Assembly (NCBI GenBank): GCA_963722815.1
Contig: CAVROM010000007.1
Coordinates: 62,001 to 126,000 of the forward strand
DNA: 64,000 bases
Direction of reading: 5' to 3'
Source of the DNA: DASQFQ01 sp963722815
GTDB lineage: Bacteria > Actinomycetota > Thermoleophilia > Solirubrobacterales > Solirubrobacteraceae
Shown: positions 8,626-19,090 of the stretch, piece by piece
Layout: each line of letters opens with the position of its first letter
Position numbering within the stretch: position 1 is the stretch's first letter
Translations under genes and position numbers: made by a program
The notes under the pieces: generated by a model
Database searches by the model: none
Told to the model about the DNA's origin: nothing
The model's input: the letters and a program-made list of their open reading frames with translations, nothing else

Positions 8626-10796
8626 TCAGCCCGGCGGGTAGATGTTCCTCGCGTAGTCCTCGATCATGCGGCCGGCGCCGAACTTCGGCCCGCACGCGCG
8701 CAGCGAGGAGCGCACCATCCGCATCCACTGCTGCGGCAGGCCGGCGCCGTCGCGGTCGTAGAAGGTCGGGACGACCTCCTCGCCGAGCAGGCGGTAGAGC
8801 TCCGCGGCGTGGCGCCAGTCCTGCGCGCCGTGGTCGTGGTCGACCTCGCCGCTGATCGCCCAGCCGTTGGTGCCGTCGTAGGCCTCGGGCCACCAGCCGT
8901 CGAGCACCGCGAGCTGGAGGCCGGCGTTGACCGCCGACTTCATCCCGCTGGTCCCGCTCGCCTCGAGCGGCGGGCGCGGGACGTTGATCCAGACGTCGCA
9001 GCCGCGGGTCATGGCCGCGCCGAGGCGGAAGTCGTAGTCGTCGAGGTAGACGACGCGGCGACCGACCTCGGGCCGTTCCTTCATGCCGAACAGGCGCTGC
9101 ACGAGCCGCTTGCCCTCGTCGTCGCGCGGGTGCGCCTTGCCGGCGATGAGCAGCTGCACCGGGCGGTCCTCGTCGGCCAGCAGCGCCATCGCGCGGTCGA
9201 CCGCGCTGAGCAGCAGGTCGAGCCGCTTGTAGGTGGCGACGCGGCGCGCGAAGCCGAGCGTGAGCGCGTCGGGGTCGAGCGTGTCGGCCGCGGCGCGGAC
9301 GTACTCGAGCGTGTCGCCGCGGCCGAGGCGGTCGGTCACGCTGCGGTCGCGCACGAGGTCGATCAGCTCGCCGCGCTGGGCGCGGCGGGCGGCCCACAGC
9401 TCCTCGCCCGGGATGCGGTCGACGCCGGCCCAGATCGCCGGGTCCGTGGCGTGGTCCATCCAGCCGGCGCCGAGGTGGCGGTCGAACAGCTCGCGCATCG
9501 GGCCGCCGATCCAGGTGGGGATGTGGACGCCGTTGGTGACGCTGCCGATCGGGACGTCGGTCGACCGCGCGGTCGGGCCAGAGGTCGTGCCACATCTCGC
9601 GCGCGACCTCGCCGTGGCGGGCGCTGACGCCGTTGGCGCGGCGGCTGGAGCGGAGCGCGAACTGGGTCACGCCGAACGGCTCGGCCGCCTCGTCCGGGTG
9701 CGTGCGGCCGCGGCGCACGAGCGACTCCATGTCGAGGCCGAGGTCGCCCACCAGCGGCGCGAGCGCGCGCGTGATCTGGGCGGCCGGGTAGGTGTCGTTG
9801 CCCGCCGGCACCGGCGTGTGGGTGGTGAAGACCGTGCGCTCGCGCGCGGCGGCCAGCGCGTCCTCGCCCGAGACGCCCTGCTCGGTCGTCAGGCGGGCGA
9901 GCTCGAGGCCGGCGAACGCGGCGTGGCCCTCGTTGAGGTGCACGACGCCGGGCTCGATGCCGAGCGCGTTCAGCGCCCGCACGCCGCCGACGCCGAGCAG
10001 CGCGTACTGCCACAGCCGCACCTCGGGGTCGCCGACGTAGAGCCGCGAGGTGATCCAGCGGTCGGCGACGCTGTTCTCCGGCCGGTCGGCGTCGAGCAGC
10101 AGGAGCGGCACGCGGCCGACGTCGACGCGCCAGACCTGGGCGACGACGTCGCGCCCGACGAACGGCACGGAGACGGTGAGCGGCTCGCCGTCGCCGTCGG
10201 TCACGAGCGCGGCGGGCACGCGGTCGGGATCGGTGTCGACCCAGTACTCGTGCTGCCAGCCGGAGCCGTCGATGCGCTGGCGGAAGTAGCCGTGGCGGTA
10301 CATCAGCCCGACCGCGATCAGCGGCACGGCGCGGTCGGAGGACTCCTTGAGGATGTCGCCCGCCAGCACGCCGAGGCCGCCGGAGTAGACGGGGAGCGAG
10401 CCGTGGATGGCGTACTCGGCGCAGAAGAACGCGACGGGGTTCTGCGGCGTGACGCCGGGGGGCGAGACCGGAGGCGCGCCCTCGGTCTGCACCGCGCGCT
10501 CCAGCGTGTCGACGCGCTCGAGGAAGCGCTCGTCGGTCGAGAGGTCCTGCAGGCGGCCGGGATGCGCCTCCTGCAGCTGCCGGACCGGGTTGCCGAGCGT
10601 CAGCTCCCAGCGCTCCGGGTCGATCGTCCGCGAACAGCTCGGGGCCTCCCGGCGTCCACGACCAGCGGTAGTTGTAGGCGATGTCGGCGAGCGCGCTCAG
10701 CGGCTCGGGAAGCCGCGTGCGCAGCGCGTCGGCCGCGGCGCGGAGGTCGGAGGAGCCCGCGTCGGGCAGGGCGGTGCGTTCGGTCACCGCCCCCAT
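8626..10796 (-). CDS. glgP: Alpha-glucan (glycogen) phosphorylase, short-type, frameshifted
   Basis: About 720 residues. An N-terminal DUF3417 segment (LADIAYNYRWSWTPGGPELF) precedes the catalytic region: FCAEYAIHGSLPVYSGGLG, HLNEGHAAFAGLE, FTTHTPVPAGND, VTNGVH, the second Rossmann half FARRVATYKR, and the PLP block LEASGTSGMKSAVNAGLQ. It releases glucose-1-phosphate from alpha-glucans. Single extra bases at about 10630 (gacgatcgac) and about 9563 (gaccgacgtc) split it into three frames. The ATG at 10796 is chosen over nearby codons because it fits the N-terminus. It is divergent from the GNAT gene with only 28 bases between, so the promoters must overlap. Confidence 0.92.
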
Positions 10797-10824
10797 GTAA
10801 GCAGCGTCGGGCACACTGCCGCTC

Positions 10825-11540
10825 ATGAGTGACGAGCACGCCACACGCGACCGGGCGCCGTCGATGCGGGCGGTCGACGTCGCGCTGCCGCGCCCGCGGC
10901 CGGAGCGGCTGTCGCTGCCGGGCGAGCGCGTGCGCGTGGAGCCGCTCGACCCCGCGCGCCATGGCCCCGACCTGTTCCGCCTCGGCCACGACGGGAGCCC
11001 GGCCGCCGAGCGGAGCTGGGCGTACCTGCCCTACGGCCCGTTCGCCTCCGAGGGCGAGCACCGCGCGTGGCTGGACATCCAGGCGGCGAGCGAGGACCCG
11101 CTGTTCTTCGCGATCGTCGACGGCGAGGAGCGCGCGGCCGGCATCGCGACGCTGATGTCGATCGTGCCCGCCCACGGCAGCATCGAGATCGGCCACATCT
11201 GGCTCTCGCCCGGCCTGCAGCGGACCCCGGCCGCCACCGAGGCGCTGGTGCTGCTGATGCGCTACGCGATGGACGACCTCGGCTACCGCCGCCTGGAGTG
11301 GAAGTGCAACGCCGCCAACGACGCCTCACGAAGCGCCGCCGTGCGCCTCGGCTTCCGCTTCGAGGGCGTCTTCTTCAACCATCAGGTCTTCAAGGGCCGT
11401 AACCGCGACACCGCGTGGTTCTCGATCCTCGACGAGGAGTGGCCGGCCGCTGCGTGCCGCCTACGCGACCTGGCTCGCCGCGGACAACTTCGGCGCCGAC
11501 GGGGCCAGCGCAGCGCCTGAGCGAGCTGACGCGCACGTAG
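10825..11540 (+). CDS. GNAT-family N-acetyltransferase (RimJ/RimL-like), 3' frameshifts
   Basis: The main domain matches the RimL-type GNAT fold: RVRVEPLDPARHGPDLFRL, FFAIVDG and GIATLMSIVPAHGSIEIGHI (beta4/beta5 acetyl-CoA site), LLMRYAMDDLGYRRLEWKCN and NDASRSAAVRLGFRFEGVF. As read, the frame stops at 11520, but the expected tail RAAYATWLAADNFGADG followed by AQRLSELTRT is recovered by removing one base at about 11449 and one at about 11500, ending at 11540. The substrate is unknown (ribosomal protein, small amine or antibiotic). The corrected 3' end overlaps the convergent GH43 gene by about 80 bases. Confidence 0.85.
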
Positions 11541-13293
11541 TCGAACTCCGCCACGTGCCCGCCCGGGCCGCCCATCGCGAACAGCGCGAGCCGGGCGCCG
11601 GGGAGGTCGTGGGTCCAGGTCCCGCCGCGCACCCAGCGCCGACCGTCGGTGCTCGAATAGGCCGTATAGCGGTGCCCGCGCCGGACGATGCGCAGCCACG
11701 TGGTGCGCGCCGGCGGCCCGACCACCGTGTTGCCGTAGCGCTTGCCGGGCGGCGTCACGAGCGTCGGGACCTCCTTGGCCCACTCCGTCTGCCGCGTCTC
11801 GAAGATCGCGACGTGCGCGAGCTTGACGAACGCGTCGTCGTTCGCGTACAGCGCCATCCCGGCCTGCTCGAAGTTCGACTGCACGTCGGGCGGGAGGTCG
11901 ACCGAGAACTTCGTCTCGACCATCAGGTCGCCCGGCGGGAGCCTGCGCACGAGCAGCGAGGCGAGCGGCGTGTCGCCGGGGTCCTCCGCGATGTCGGCGT
12001 CCTGGACCGGGAAGCGCAGCACGCCGCGGGCTCTTACGAGCGTCGCGGCGGGCGTTCGCACCCAGCGCCAGCCGCGCTCGAGCTTGCGGCGGTTGAACTC
12101 GTCGGACGGCCCGCGCAGCCTGCGGCCGGGGCGGTCGGCGCGGACGGGCGGGAGCGGGGGCCGGCGGACGCCGGGCGCCGGCTGCGGCGTGTCCGACGCC
12201 CAGCGGCCGGCGCGCACGCTCGGCCAGCCGCCGACCCACTCGAGGCGATCGAGCAGCATCGGGCGCTTGTTGATATTGAGCGGGTTGGGCGGATCCAGGT
12301 ACGGGTCGCCGCGGTCGATCGCGTGGTAGGCGAACCAGTCCTGGCCCGCGGCGTCGGTGACCACCGAGTTGTGCCCGGGGCCGACCCAGCGGTTGCCGTT
12401 CATGGAGATCACCGGCGTGCCGCCGGCGCGGCTCGCGGTCAGCGGCACGCCGAGGCGGTCGGCGAACGGCCCGCGCGGGCTCCGCGAGCGGCCCGCGAAC
12501 ACGCTGTAGCCGGTCAGCGGGCCGCGGCAGCAGTCGGTCGCGGAGCCCATCAGGTAGTACCAGCCGCCGCGCCGCACGACGAAGGTGCCCTCGAGGCGGT
12601 TGGGGATGACCACCTGCTTCGCGGTCGCCGGGTCGGCGGTGAGCGAGCCGGCGTCGAGGTCGCGGACCTGCACGCCGCCGAAGTAGCTGCCGTAGTAGAG
12701 GTAGGCGCGGCCGGCGGCGTCCGTGATCACGGCGGGGTCGAACGTCCACAGGAAGTCGCAGCCCGGGCCATGCCGCCGCGGCGCCACCACGGGGTGCCCG
12801 ACGTCCTTCCACGGCCCGGTCGGCGACGCGCTGGTGGCGGCGCCGATCGCCGAGTCGCCGTGGCAGCCCGGCTCGCCGCTGACCGCGCCGGTCGTGTCCG
12901 TGCCCGTGTAGAACAGGACGTAGCGGCCGCCGAGGTAGCGGACGTCCGGCGCCCACTGCGGCGAGCCGGGCTCGAGCCAGCCCGGCGCGTCCTTGAACGC
13001 GTCGCCGACGTAGGTCCAGTGCACGAGGTCGGTCGAGCGCAGGGTCGGGATGTGGTGCGCGCGCAACGCGCCGCTGCCATCGCGGTCGCGGTCGTTCAGC
13101 GGGTCGGTGGTGCCGTAGGCGTAGTACGCGCCGTCGCGGCCCTGGATGACGTCGGGGTCGGCGAACGTCTCGACGCGGTCGCCGGTGGCGGGGATCGTGG
13201 CGGGCAGCGGGTTGCGGTAGCGATCGGCCGCCGAGGCCGGCGCCGCCACGAGCGCGAGCAAGAGCGCGGTCAGGACTGTGGCGATCCGGCCAT
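11461..13293 (-). CDS. Secreted glycoside hydrolase family 43-like protein
   Basis: About 600 residues. The N-terminal signal peptide IATVLTALLLALVAAPASA becomes linked to an ATG at 13293 if one base in a ggatc context near 13285 is removed; as read, the frame opens only at a TTG at 13261. The mature protein is a five-bladed beta-propeller of GH43 type (ETFADPDVIQGRDGAYYAYG with the catalytic-base Asp, WAPDVRYLGGRYVLFYTG, TFDPAVITDAAGRAYLYYGS, EGTFVVRRGGWYYLM). A C-terminal DUF1349-like beta-sandwich follows (FEQAGMALYANDDAFVKL ... FDYVRVSS). It probably removes arabinose or xylose from polysaccharides outside the cell. Removing the extra base near 11500 puts the stop at 11461. Confidence 0.87.
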
Positions 13294-13353
13294 CTCCCGC
13301 GGCATACCCGATCCGATCGGGTGCTCAGCCGCGATCCGTCATCCTTCGCCGGC

Positions 13354-13852
13354 GTGGCGAGGCGGGCGCGCACTCCAGCGTTCATCCCCGGGATGGAGCT
13401 GGCGGGCGCCTTCTACCACGAGGCGGTCGCCCCGCTGGTCGGCGACGTCCCGCACGCAGCGGCGCTGATCGGGACCGGATCGGACGTGCTCGGGTTCGAC
13501 ACCGCGCGCTCGACCGATCAGGCTGGGGCCCGCGGGTGCGGTGTTCGTGATGCAGCGGACGTGGAGGCGGTCGCGGGCGCGGTCGACGCGGGCTGCCCGA
13601 CACGTTCCGCGACTGGCCCGTGCGCTACGGCTGGGTCCGGTCCCGGTCCAGCACCACGTGACGGTGACGACGCTCCCCAAGTGGCTGGTCGCGCTGCTCG
13701 GCGTGGACGCCACCCGGCCGCTCGCGGCCGCCGACTGGCTCGTGACACCGCAGCAGCTCCTCCTCGGAGTGTCTGGCGGCGCGGTCTTCGGCGACGACAC
13801 CGGCGAGCTCGCGCGTGCGCGAGGAGCTCGCCTGGTACCCGGACCCGGTCTA
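13354..13852 (+). pseudogene. DUF4037 nucleotidyltransferase-like gene, 5' part (interrupted by IS110)
   Basis: Encodes the N-terminal part of a DUF4037 protein: FIPGMELAGAFYHEAVAPL, then ALIGTGSDVLGFDTARSTDQ (the GSDVLGFDT/RSTD block resembles a nucleotidyltransferase active site), then HHVTVTTLPKWLVALLGVDA, RPLAAADWLVTPQQLLLGVS and EELAWYPDPV. Several frameshifts occur between 13520 and 13830. Coding similarity ends at 13852, where the IS110 element starts. The matching C-terminal part resumes at 15395 in the same orientation. This interruption is structural and not an isolated base error. Confidence 0.85.
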
Positions 13853-15394
13853 GCTTTCCGGCCGTGAGTCAAGGCGCGGTGGTCGTAGGGGCGGTCGCCG
13901 CGGTCGGTGATCGCGGTGTTTGCGTTGATCGGGGTTGGGGCGCTCGGCGGGGTGCCGGTCAGGTCGGCAGGCTGATCAGGCGCCGTCGTGCGGCAGGCTT
14001 TCGTGTGCGCCGTGAGGTCCGGCGAGCGCGGGCGGGCGGCAAGCTAGGTTGCGCCGTCGTGCGGCATAGCTGTAACGCCGTCACCGCCCGCGGTCTCGCC
14101 TGGCGCGATCGTAACGCTGATCGTCGTAGGGCTGTTGGGTGTGAAGCAGTCGCCAGCAGAGCCGGCAGGCGTGGCGGGCGAGCGCGACGCGGGCCTGGAT
14201 GCGGTGATGCCGCGTGCGTTGAGCTCGTCGCGGCGGGCCTGGAAGGCGGGGCGTGCTGGCCCAGGCCCCAGGCGATGCCCATCAGCGCGTCGCGGTGCTC
14301 GGGCAGGCCGGTGCGGCTGATCGCCGCCGCGCGCGGATGTCGCGGACTCATAGCTCGCCGGCGCGAGCCCGGTCGCCGAGTAGAGGTGCTCGGGGGTGGG
14401 GAAGCGCTCGATCGGCAGCGTGTGCGCGGCGAACGCGGCGGCGCGGACGATCGCGACCCCCGGCAGGGTCGTCAGGACCTGCCCGGCGCTGGCGTCGAGC
14501 AGGCTGCGCGAGCTGGCCGTCGACGAAGGCGATGTCGGCCTGCAGCGCGCTCGAAGCGGTCGAGGTCGCGTGCGAGCCGCAGCGGCGCGCAGCTCGCGCG
14601 TCGGGGGGCGGCGGCCAGGCAGCCCTTCCAGCGCTCGGCCCAGAACGTCGGCGGTCGCGTCGCTCAGGCGGCCGCCGGCGCGCGCCTTCAGCGAGCGCGG
14701 CACGGGCGCGGCCCGCGAACGCGGCCGCGCAGGCCAACACCGCCCGGCCGGTCGGCGTGTCCAGCGCCAGCGCGCGGCCGTGCCCGGCCGGCGCCGAGAG
14801 GCCCGGCGCGAGCGCGTTGAGCTGATCGTGCAGGCGCTGGCGCAGCGGCTTGAGCGCGAGCACGAGCTGGCGGCGATGCGCGACCGCCGCGAGCAGCGCC
14901 TCGACCGGCGAGGGCGTCGCCGGGCCGGCCCGCGCCCTGGCGCGCGAGCCAGACCAGCGCGGCGCAGTCGCGATCGTCGGTCTTAAACCGCCGCGAGCCG
15001 AGCTGCGCCCGCGCGGCCTGCGTCTCAGACGGCGCGAACAGCCGCAGCGAGCCGGGCCAGCGCCGCTCGAGCTCGGCCGCCCACGCCCGATGCAACGACC
15101 CCGTCGCCTCGATCGCGATCACCGGCGCGTCGCCGCCGCCGAGCAACCCGCCCAAGCCGCTCGATCCCGGCCGCGAAATCGGCAGCGACACCGGCTCGCC
15201 GATCAAGCCCGCGCGCGATCAGTCACCCAGACCCGATTGACGCGACCTTGCCCGGATCGATCGCCACCACCACCCGTCGCACGGAACTCTCTCGAGCAAG
15301 TCGGCCATCAGCACAACCTCCTCCAAATAGAAGAAAGAAAAAGACCCTCCCCGACTCGCGCCGAAGAGGGCCTCACCCAACGCCGCTCTGAGCA
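13853..15394 (-). mobile_element. IS110-family insertion sequence inside the DUF4037 gene
   Basis: The boundaries come from the interrupted host gene. ...GGTCTA ends the 5' half at 13852, and ATCTATCAGCGC resumes it at 15395, so TCTA is the only sequence present at both junctions. The 1542-bp element has no obvious terminal inverted repeats, as expected for IS110. The transposase is on the - strand. Upstream of it lie about 112 non-coding bases and downstream about 228 non-coding bases. The longer 3' non-coding end may encode the guide (bridge/seek) RNA of this family. The direct pair GCGCCGTCGTGCGGCA at 13979 and 14051 lies there. Confidence 0.85.
14081..15282 (-). pseudogene. IS110-family transposase (DEDD/Tnp20), multiply frameshifted
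   Basis: From a GTG at 15282: RRVVVAIDPGKVA (first Asp of the RuvC-like DEDD site), GLIGEPVSLPISRPG, VIAIEATGSLHRAWAAELER and RRFKTDDRDCAALVWLARQG (the DDRD acidic pair). A charged helical middle follows, then the Transposase_20 part LTTLPGVAIVRAAAFAAHTL with YSATGLAPASYESA and ISRTGLPEHRDALMGIAWGL, ending RIQARVALARHACRLCWRLL and a TGA at 14081. At least six frame changes are needed. Base errors like those elsewhere could explain some of these, so activity cannot be judged. Confidence 0.85.
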
Positions 15395-15946
15395 TCTATC
15401 AGCGCTGGCCGCCGGGCTGCCAGTGGCCCCTGCTGGCGTACGAGGAGCCCTTCGTCCAGCGCACGGCCGAGGTCGGCGACGAGCTGGGCTCGAGCGTGCT
15501 CGCCGCCCGCCGCTGGCGCCACGCCATGCGGCTCGCACTCCTCATCGCCCGCCACTCTACGCCCTACTCCAAGTGGCTCGTGCACAAATTCGACCGCGGC
15601 GTCCATCTCCAACGGCCTCGACCGCTTCCTCGCGGACGCGGTCCGCGCACCGGACCTCGCGACCCGCGAGACGGCGCGGGAAGTGCCGCACCAGGCCGTC
15701 GCGCGCCGCTTCAGCGCGCTCGGCCTCATCGACCCGGTGGACCCGAAGCTGCGCCAGTTCCACAACCGCCCGGCGCGCGAACGGATCGCCTACCGCTTCG
15801 CCGACCCCTGCCTCGAGTCCGTCGCCGATCCGGAGCTCCTCTAACTACCGCCGATGGGCGGTATCGACCAGCTGGCGGACACGTCGGACGCGCTCTACGA
15901 TCCGGCCGCGTTCCGGCGCTTCAAGGACGTGTGGCTCGCCCGCTGA
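15395..15946 (+). pseudogene. DUF4037 gene, 3' part downstream of IS110
   Basis: Continues the gene broken at 13852: YQRW, CQWPLLAYEEPFVQRTAEVG and DELGSSVLAARRWRHAMRLA, then ALLIARHSTPYSKWL. After frame changes come RFSALGLIDPVDPKLRQFHN and the C-terminal block GGIDQLADTSDALYDPAAFR with RFKDVWLAR and TGA at 15946. Joining the two parts across a single TCTA restores a normal-length protein. DUF4037 proteins have a nucleotidyltransferase-like fold with unknown substrate. The gene is disrupted unless the IS110 excises precisely. Confidence 0.82.
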
Positions 15947-16013
15947 TGCCCCCGCCGAGAGTCGAACTCGAGGGGGCGGCACGGGTCGGCGCAGCGCAGG
16001 AGCCCCCTGAGCA

Positions 16014-18943
16014 ATGGAATTCCGCATCCCCGCCGCTGCTGGAGGTGGTCGAGGGCGATCGAGACGTCGCTCTCGGCGGCCCCAAGAAACGGGCGCTGCT
16101 CGCCGTGTTGTTGCTGCATGCGAACGCGGTGGTTCCGAGCGAGCGATTGATCGACGAGCTCTGGGGCGAGGCGGCGCCGGTGACGGCGGCCAAGAACGTG
16201 CAGCTGTATGTGTCGCACCTGCGCCGGGCGCTGCGGGGCGAACGGGGCGAGTACGGCGCCGACGGGTTGCTGGTGACCCGCGCCGGCGGGTACATGCTGC
16301 GGGTCGAGCCGGGCCAGCTCCACATCGCTCGCTTCGAGCTATTGCTGCGTGAGGGCCGGCGGGCGCTGGCGGTGGGCGAACCCGGGCAGGCGGCGGAGTC
16401 GCTGCGGGAGGCACTTGCGTTGTGGCGTGGCCCGCCGCTGGTGGGACTTCCTCAACGAAGCGGTCTGCATACTAGGAGATCGCGCGGCTGGAGGAGCAGC
16501 GGCTGGCGGTGCTGGAGGAGCGCTCGAGGCCGAGCTGGCGCTCGGGCGGCACGCCGAGCTGGTCGCCGAGCTGGAGCGCTCGTCGCGCGAGCAGCCGTGG
16601 CGTGAGCGGCTGCACGGACAGTTGATGCTCGCGCTCTATCGCGCGGCCGCCAAGCCGACGCGCTCGAGGCCTACCGGCAGCGCCCGCGACGTGCTCGTCG
16701 AGCGAGCTCGGCATCGAGCCGGGCCGAGAGCTGCAGGAGCTCCAGCGTGCGATCCTCGCGCGGACCGCCGGGCTCGACGCGCCAGCCGGCGCCCGACGCG
16801 CCCGGCGAGCGCGGCCGCGCGCTGCCGAATCGCACGATCGGGCGCGAGCCGAGCTCGCGGCGCTCGCCGAGCGGCTCGCGGCAGTGCGGCTCGCTGACCC
16901 TGACCGGGCCCGGGCGGGGTCGGCAAGACGCGGCTCGCGCTCGAGGCGGCCGCGCCGCGTCGAGCGCCGACTTCGCGCACGGGGCCCGCTTCGTCTCGCT
17001 CGCAGCGCTCGAGCGGGCCGGCGACGTGCCGGCGCGATCATCGAGGCGCTCGGCGTCGCCGTCCTCGCCGGGGAGTCGCCCGATCAGGCGGCCCGACGCG
17101 CTTCCTGGCTGCGCAGCAGCTGCTGCTCGTGACCGACAACTGCGAGCACCTGCTCGGCCGGCGACTGATCGGCGGGCTGCTGGCGGCCTGTCCTGAACTG
17201 ACCGTGTTGGCGACGAGCCGGGAGCCGCTGCGCCATCGCGGCCGAGCAGCGCTTCCCCGTCGCCCCCGCTCGCCGACGCGGACCCGCGGTGGCGCTGTTC
17301 GACGAGCGCGCCGCGGCGCGCATACCGATCCGCACCTTCGGGACGACGACCGGACACCGTCACCGAGATCTGCCGGCGCGTCGACGGGCTGCCGCTCGCG
17401 ATCGAGCTGGCCGCCGCTCGCTGCGGGCTGCTCTCGGCGCGCGAAATCGCCGAGCGCCTCGACAGCGCGCTCGCCGCGCCGGCCGCGGCGCGACGCCCCG
17501 GCGCGCCAGCAGACGCTGCGGGCGACGATCGAGTGGAGCTACGAGTTGCTCGACGCGCAGGAGCGCGAGTGCTTCGCGCGCTTTGCGGTGTTCGCGGGCG
17601 GCGCGACGATCGAGGCGGCCGAGACGATCACCGGCGGGCGGGCTGGACACGCTCGACGGCCTGGTCGCCAAGAGCTTGCTCACGCGCGTGCGCCTGGGCC
17701 CGCGCCCGACCCGGCTGGGGATGCTCGCGACCATCCACGCCTACGCCGGCGAGCGCTTGCCGCCGCGGCCGACGCCGACGCCGTGCACGAGCAGCACCAT
17801 CGCCACTACCTCGCGCTCGCGCAGCGCCACGGAACCGAACACGCGCTGCGCCGCGCCGACGCCCGCGAGCACCTCGCGCACCTCGACGCCGAGATCGACA
17901 ATCTGCACGCGGCGCTCGCATGGGCGGTCGGCGCAGCCGAGCGCCGAGCGGGCCGTGGCCCTGGTCGCGGCGCTCGGCGACTACTGGTTCATGCGCGATC
18001 GCCACGCCGAGGCGTTGAAGTGGATCGAGCGGGCCCTGAGCCTGCCGGGCGCCGACGCCGATCCGGCTCTCGGCGTCCGCGTGCTCTACACCAAGGCCCA
18101 GTGCCTGTCGCGCGTGGGACGGGGAGCCGCAGAAGCGGCGGTCGCGGCCACGGCGGAGGCCGTCGCCCGGCAGCTCGGCGATCCCATACTCCTCTCCCAG
18201 GTCCTCCAGCGTCGCGCCACCAAGAGATCGCCGCCGAGCGGCTCGAGGTGGCCGACGCGCTCGCCGACGAGGCGCTCCACTGGGCCAACCGGCGACGAGT
18301 GGGAGATCGCCGAAGCGTCTCAAGCGAAGGCGATTGCGGCCTCGAGCATCGCCGATCTGCGCGATCGCGTCGACCGAGCCGCGGCGCTGCTCACCGACGC
18401 CGGCAATGTCCATGAGCTCGCGAACCTGCTGACCGACGCGGCCTACGCCGCGCTCTGTCTCGGCAATGTGGGTGACGCAGCGGACTCGCCGCGCGGGCGA
18501 CCCCGATCACGCGCGCGCTGGACAATCGGTTCTTGCGGATGGTCAACAGCGGCAATCTTGGGCTGGCCGCGCTCCTGACCGGCGACACGGACACCGCCTT
18601 GGGCGCCTTTCGCGAGGAGCTGACGCTGTGTCGTGAGCTGGTGATTGCACCCCAGGCGTTCGAGGCCCTGCGCGGGTTTGCCGCGATCGCGGTGCTCACC
18701 GGCGACGGCCGGCGTGCCGCGACGCTCGTCGGCGCCGCTGCCGCGCACCGGTTCGACGCACCCGAGGATTACGTCGAAGCGCAGCTCGACGCGGCATTCT
18801 TCGCACCCGCGCAGGCACGGCTCGGAAGCGACGCCTGGCGTGCCGCCGCGCGGGCGGGCGGCGCGCTGGGCTTCGAAGACGCGATCGCCTACGCCCTCGT
18901 CCCATGCCCCCGCCAGGAATCGAACCTGGAACCTTCGGATTAA
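16014..18943 (+). CDS. AfsR/SARP-like transcriptional regulator (winged helix-BTAD-NB-ARC-TPR), frameshifted
   Basis: A large regulator in many frame pieces. MEFRIP is joined by one base to PLLEVVEGDRDVALGGPKKRALLAVLL. The OmpR-type winged helix (NAVVPSERLIDELWGE, KNVQLYVSHLRRAL) is followed by a BTAD helical domain to about 16740. An NB-ARC ATPase follows, with TLTGPGGVGKTRLALEAA near 16900, LLVTDNCEHLL and LTVLATSREPLR. A TPR-like C-terminus ends GALGFEDAIAYAL. About ten indels are present. Such proteins activate secondary-metabolite or stress genes in response to ATP and ligand. The last codons run into the truncated tRNA-Lys copy (att) and stop at 18943. Confidence 0.8.
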
Positions 18944-18946
18944 GAG
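18904..18946. other. attL: 43-bp duplicate of the tRNA-Lys 3' part
   Basis: The 43 bases starting ATGCCCCCGCCAGGAATCG are identical to 31310-31352, the 3' end to anticodon-stem part of the intact tRNA-Lys on the - strand. Here the 5' half of the tRNA is missing, and the match stops abruptly (ATCT versus TCCG). This is the far-end attachment site left when an element inserted in tRNA-Lys. The element lies between the two copies (12,406 bp from copy to copy). Confidence 0.92.
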
Positions 18947-18959
18947 ATCTGCATTGGAG

Positions 18960-18991
18960 GCCTGGTTTGGCGATTTAGAGCCAAACCAGGC
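18960..18991. terminator. Perfect 12-bp inverted repeat just inside attL
   Basis: GCCTGGTTTGGC, an 8-base loop GATTTAGA, then GCCAAACCAGGC. The arms are perfect complements. It lies 13 bases inside the element's left end and 100 bases beyond the RNA-ligase stop codon. It could terminate the ligase operon (which reads toward it) or be part of the recombination site. No T-tract is visible. Confidence 0.6.
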
Positions 18992-19031
18992 GGGGCCAAG
19001 TCTGTCCCGGGTGGGTCGGTTCTGCTGGAGT

Positions 19032-19057
19032 CGGGGACACGGTTCGGGACACGGTTT
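19032..19057. repeat. Tandem GGGACACGGTT repeats near attL (candidate integrase arm sites)
   Basis: Two adjacent 13-base units, CGGGGACACGGTT and CGGGACACGGTTT. The core GGGACACGGT recurs at 31241-31250, and inverted or degenerate copies (GTGTCCCGAG 31206-31215, CTCGGGACAT 31228-31237) surround the integrase start at the other end of the element. Matched short repeats at both ends of an integrated element are the expected layout of tyrosine-integrase arm-binding sites. Confidence 0.6.
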
Positions 19058-19090
19058 CGGAGCCGTGACCCGAGCGGCGACGAGTGTCGC

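Noticed and set aside
18904..18946. Second tRNA-Lys gene
   Set aside because: Only the 3' half to the anticodon is present; the 5' acceptor and D-arm are missing, so it is an att remnant.
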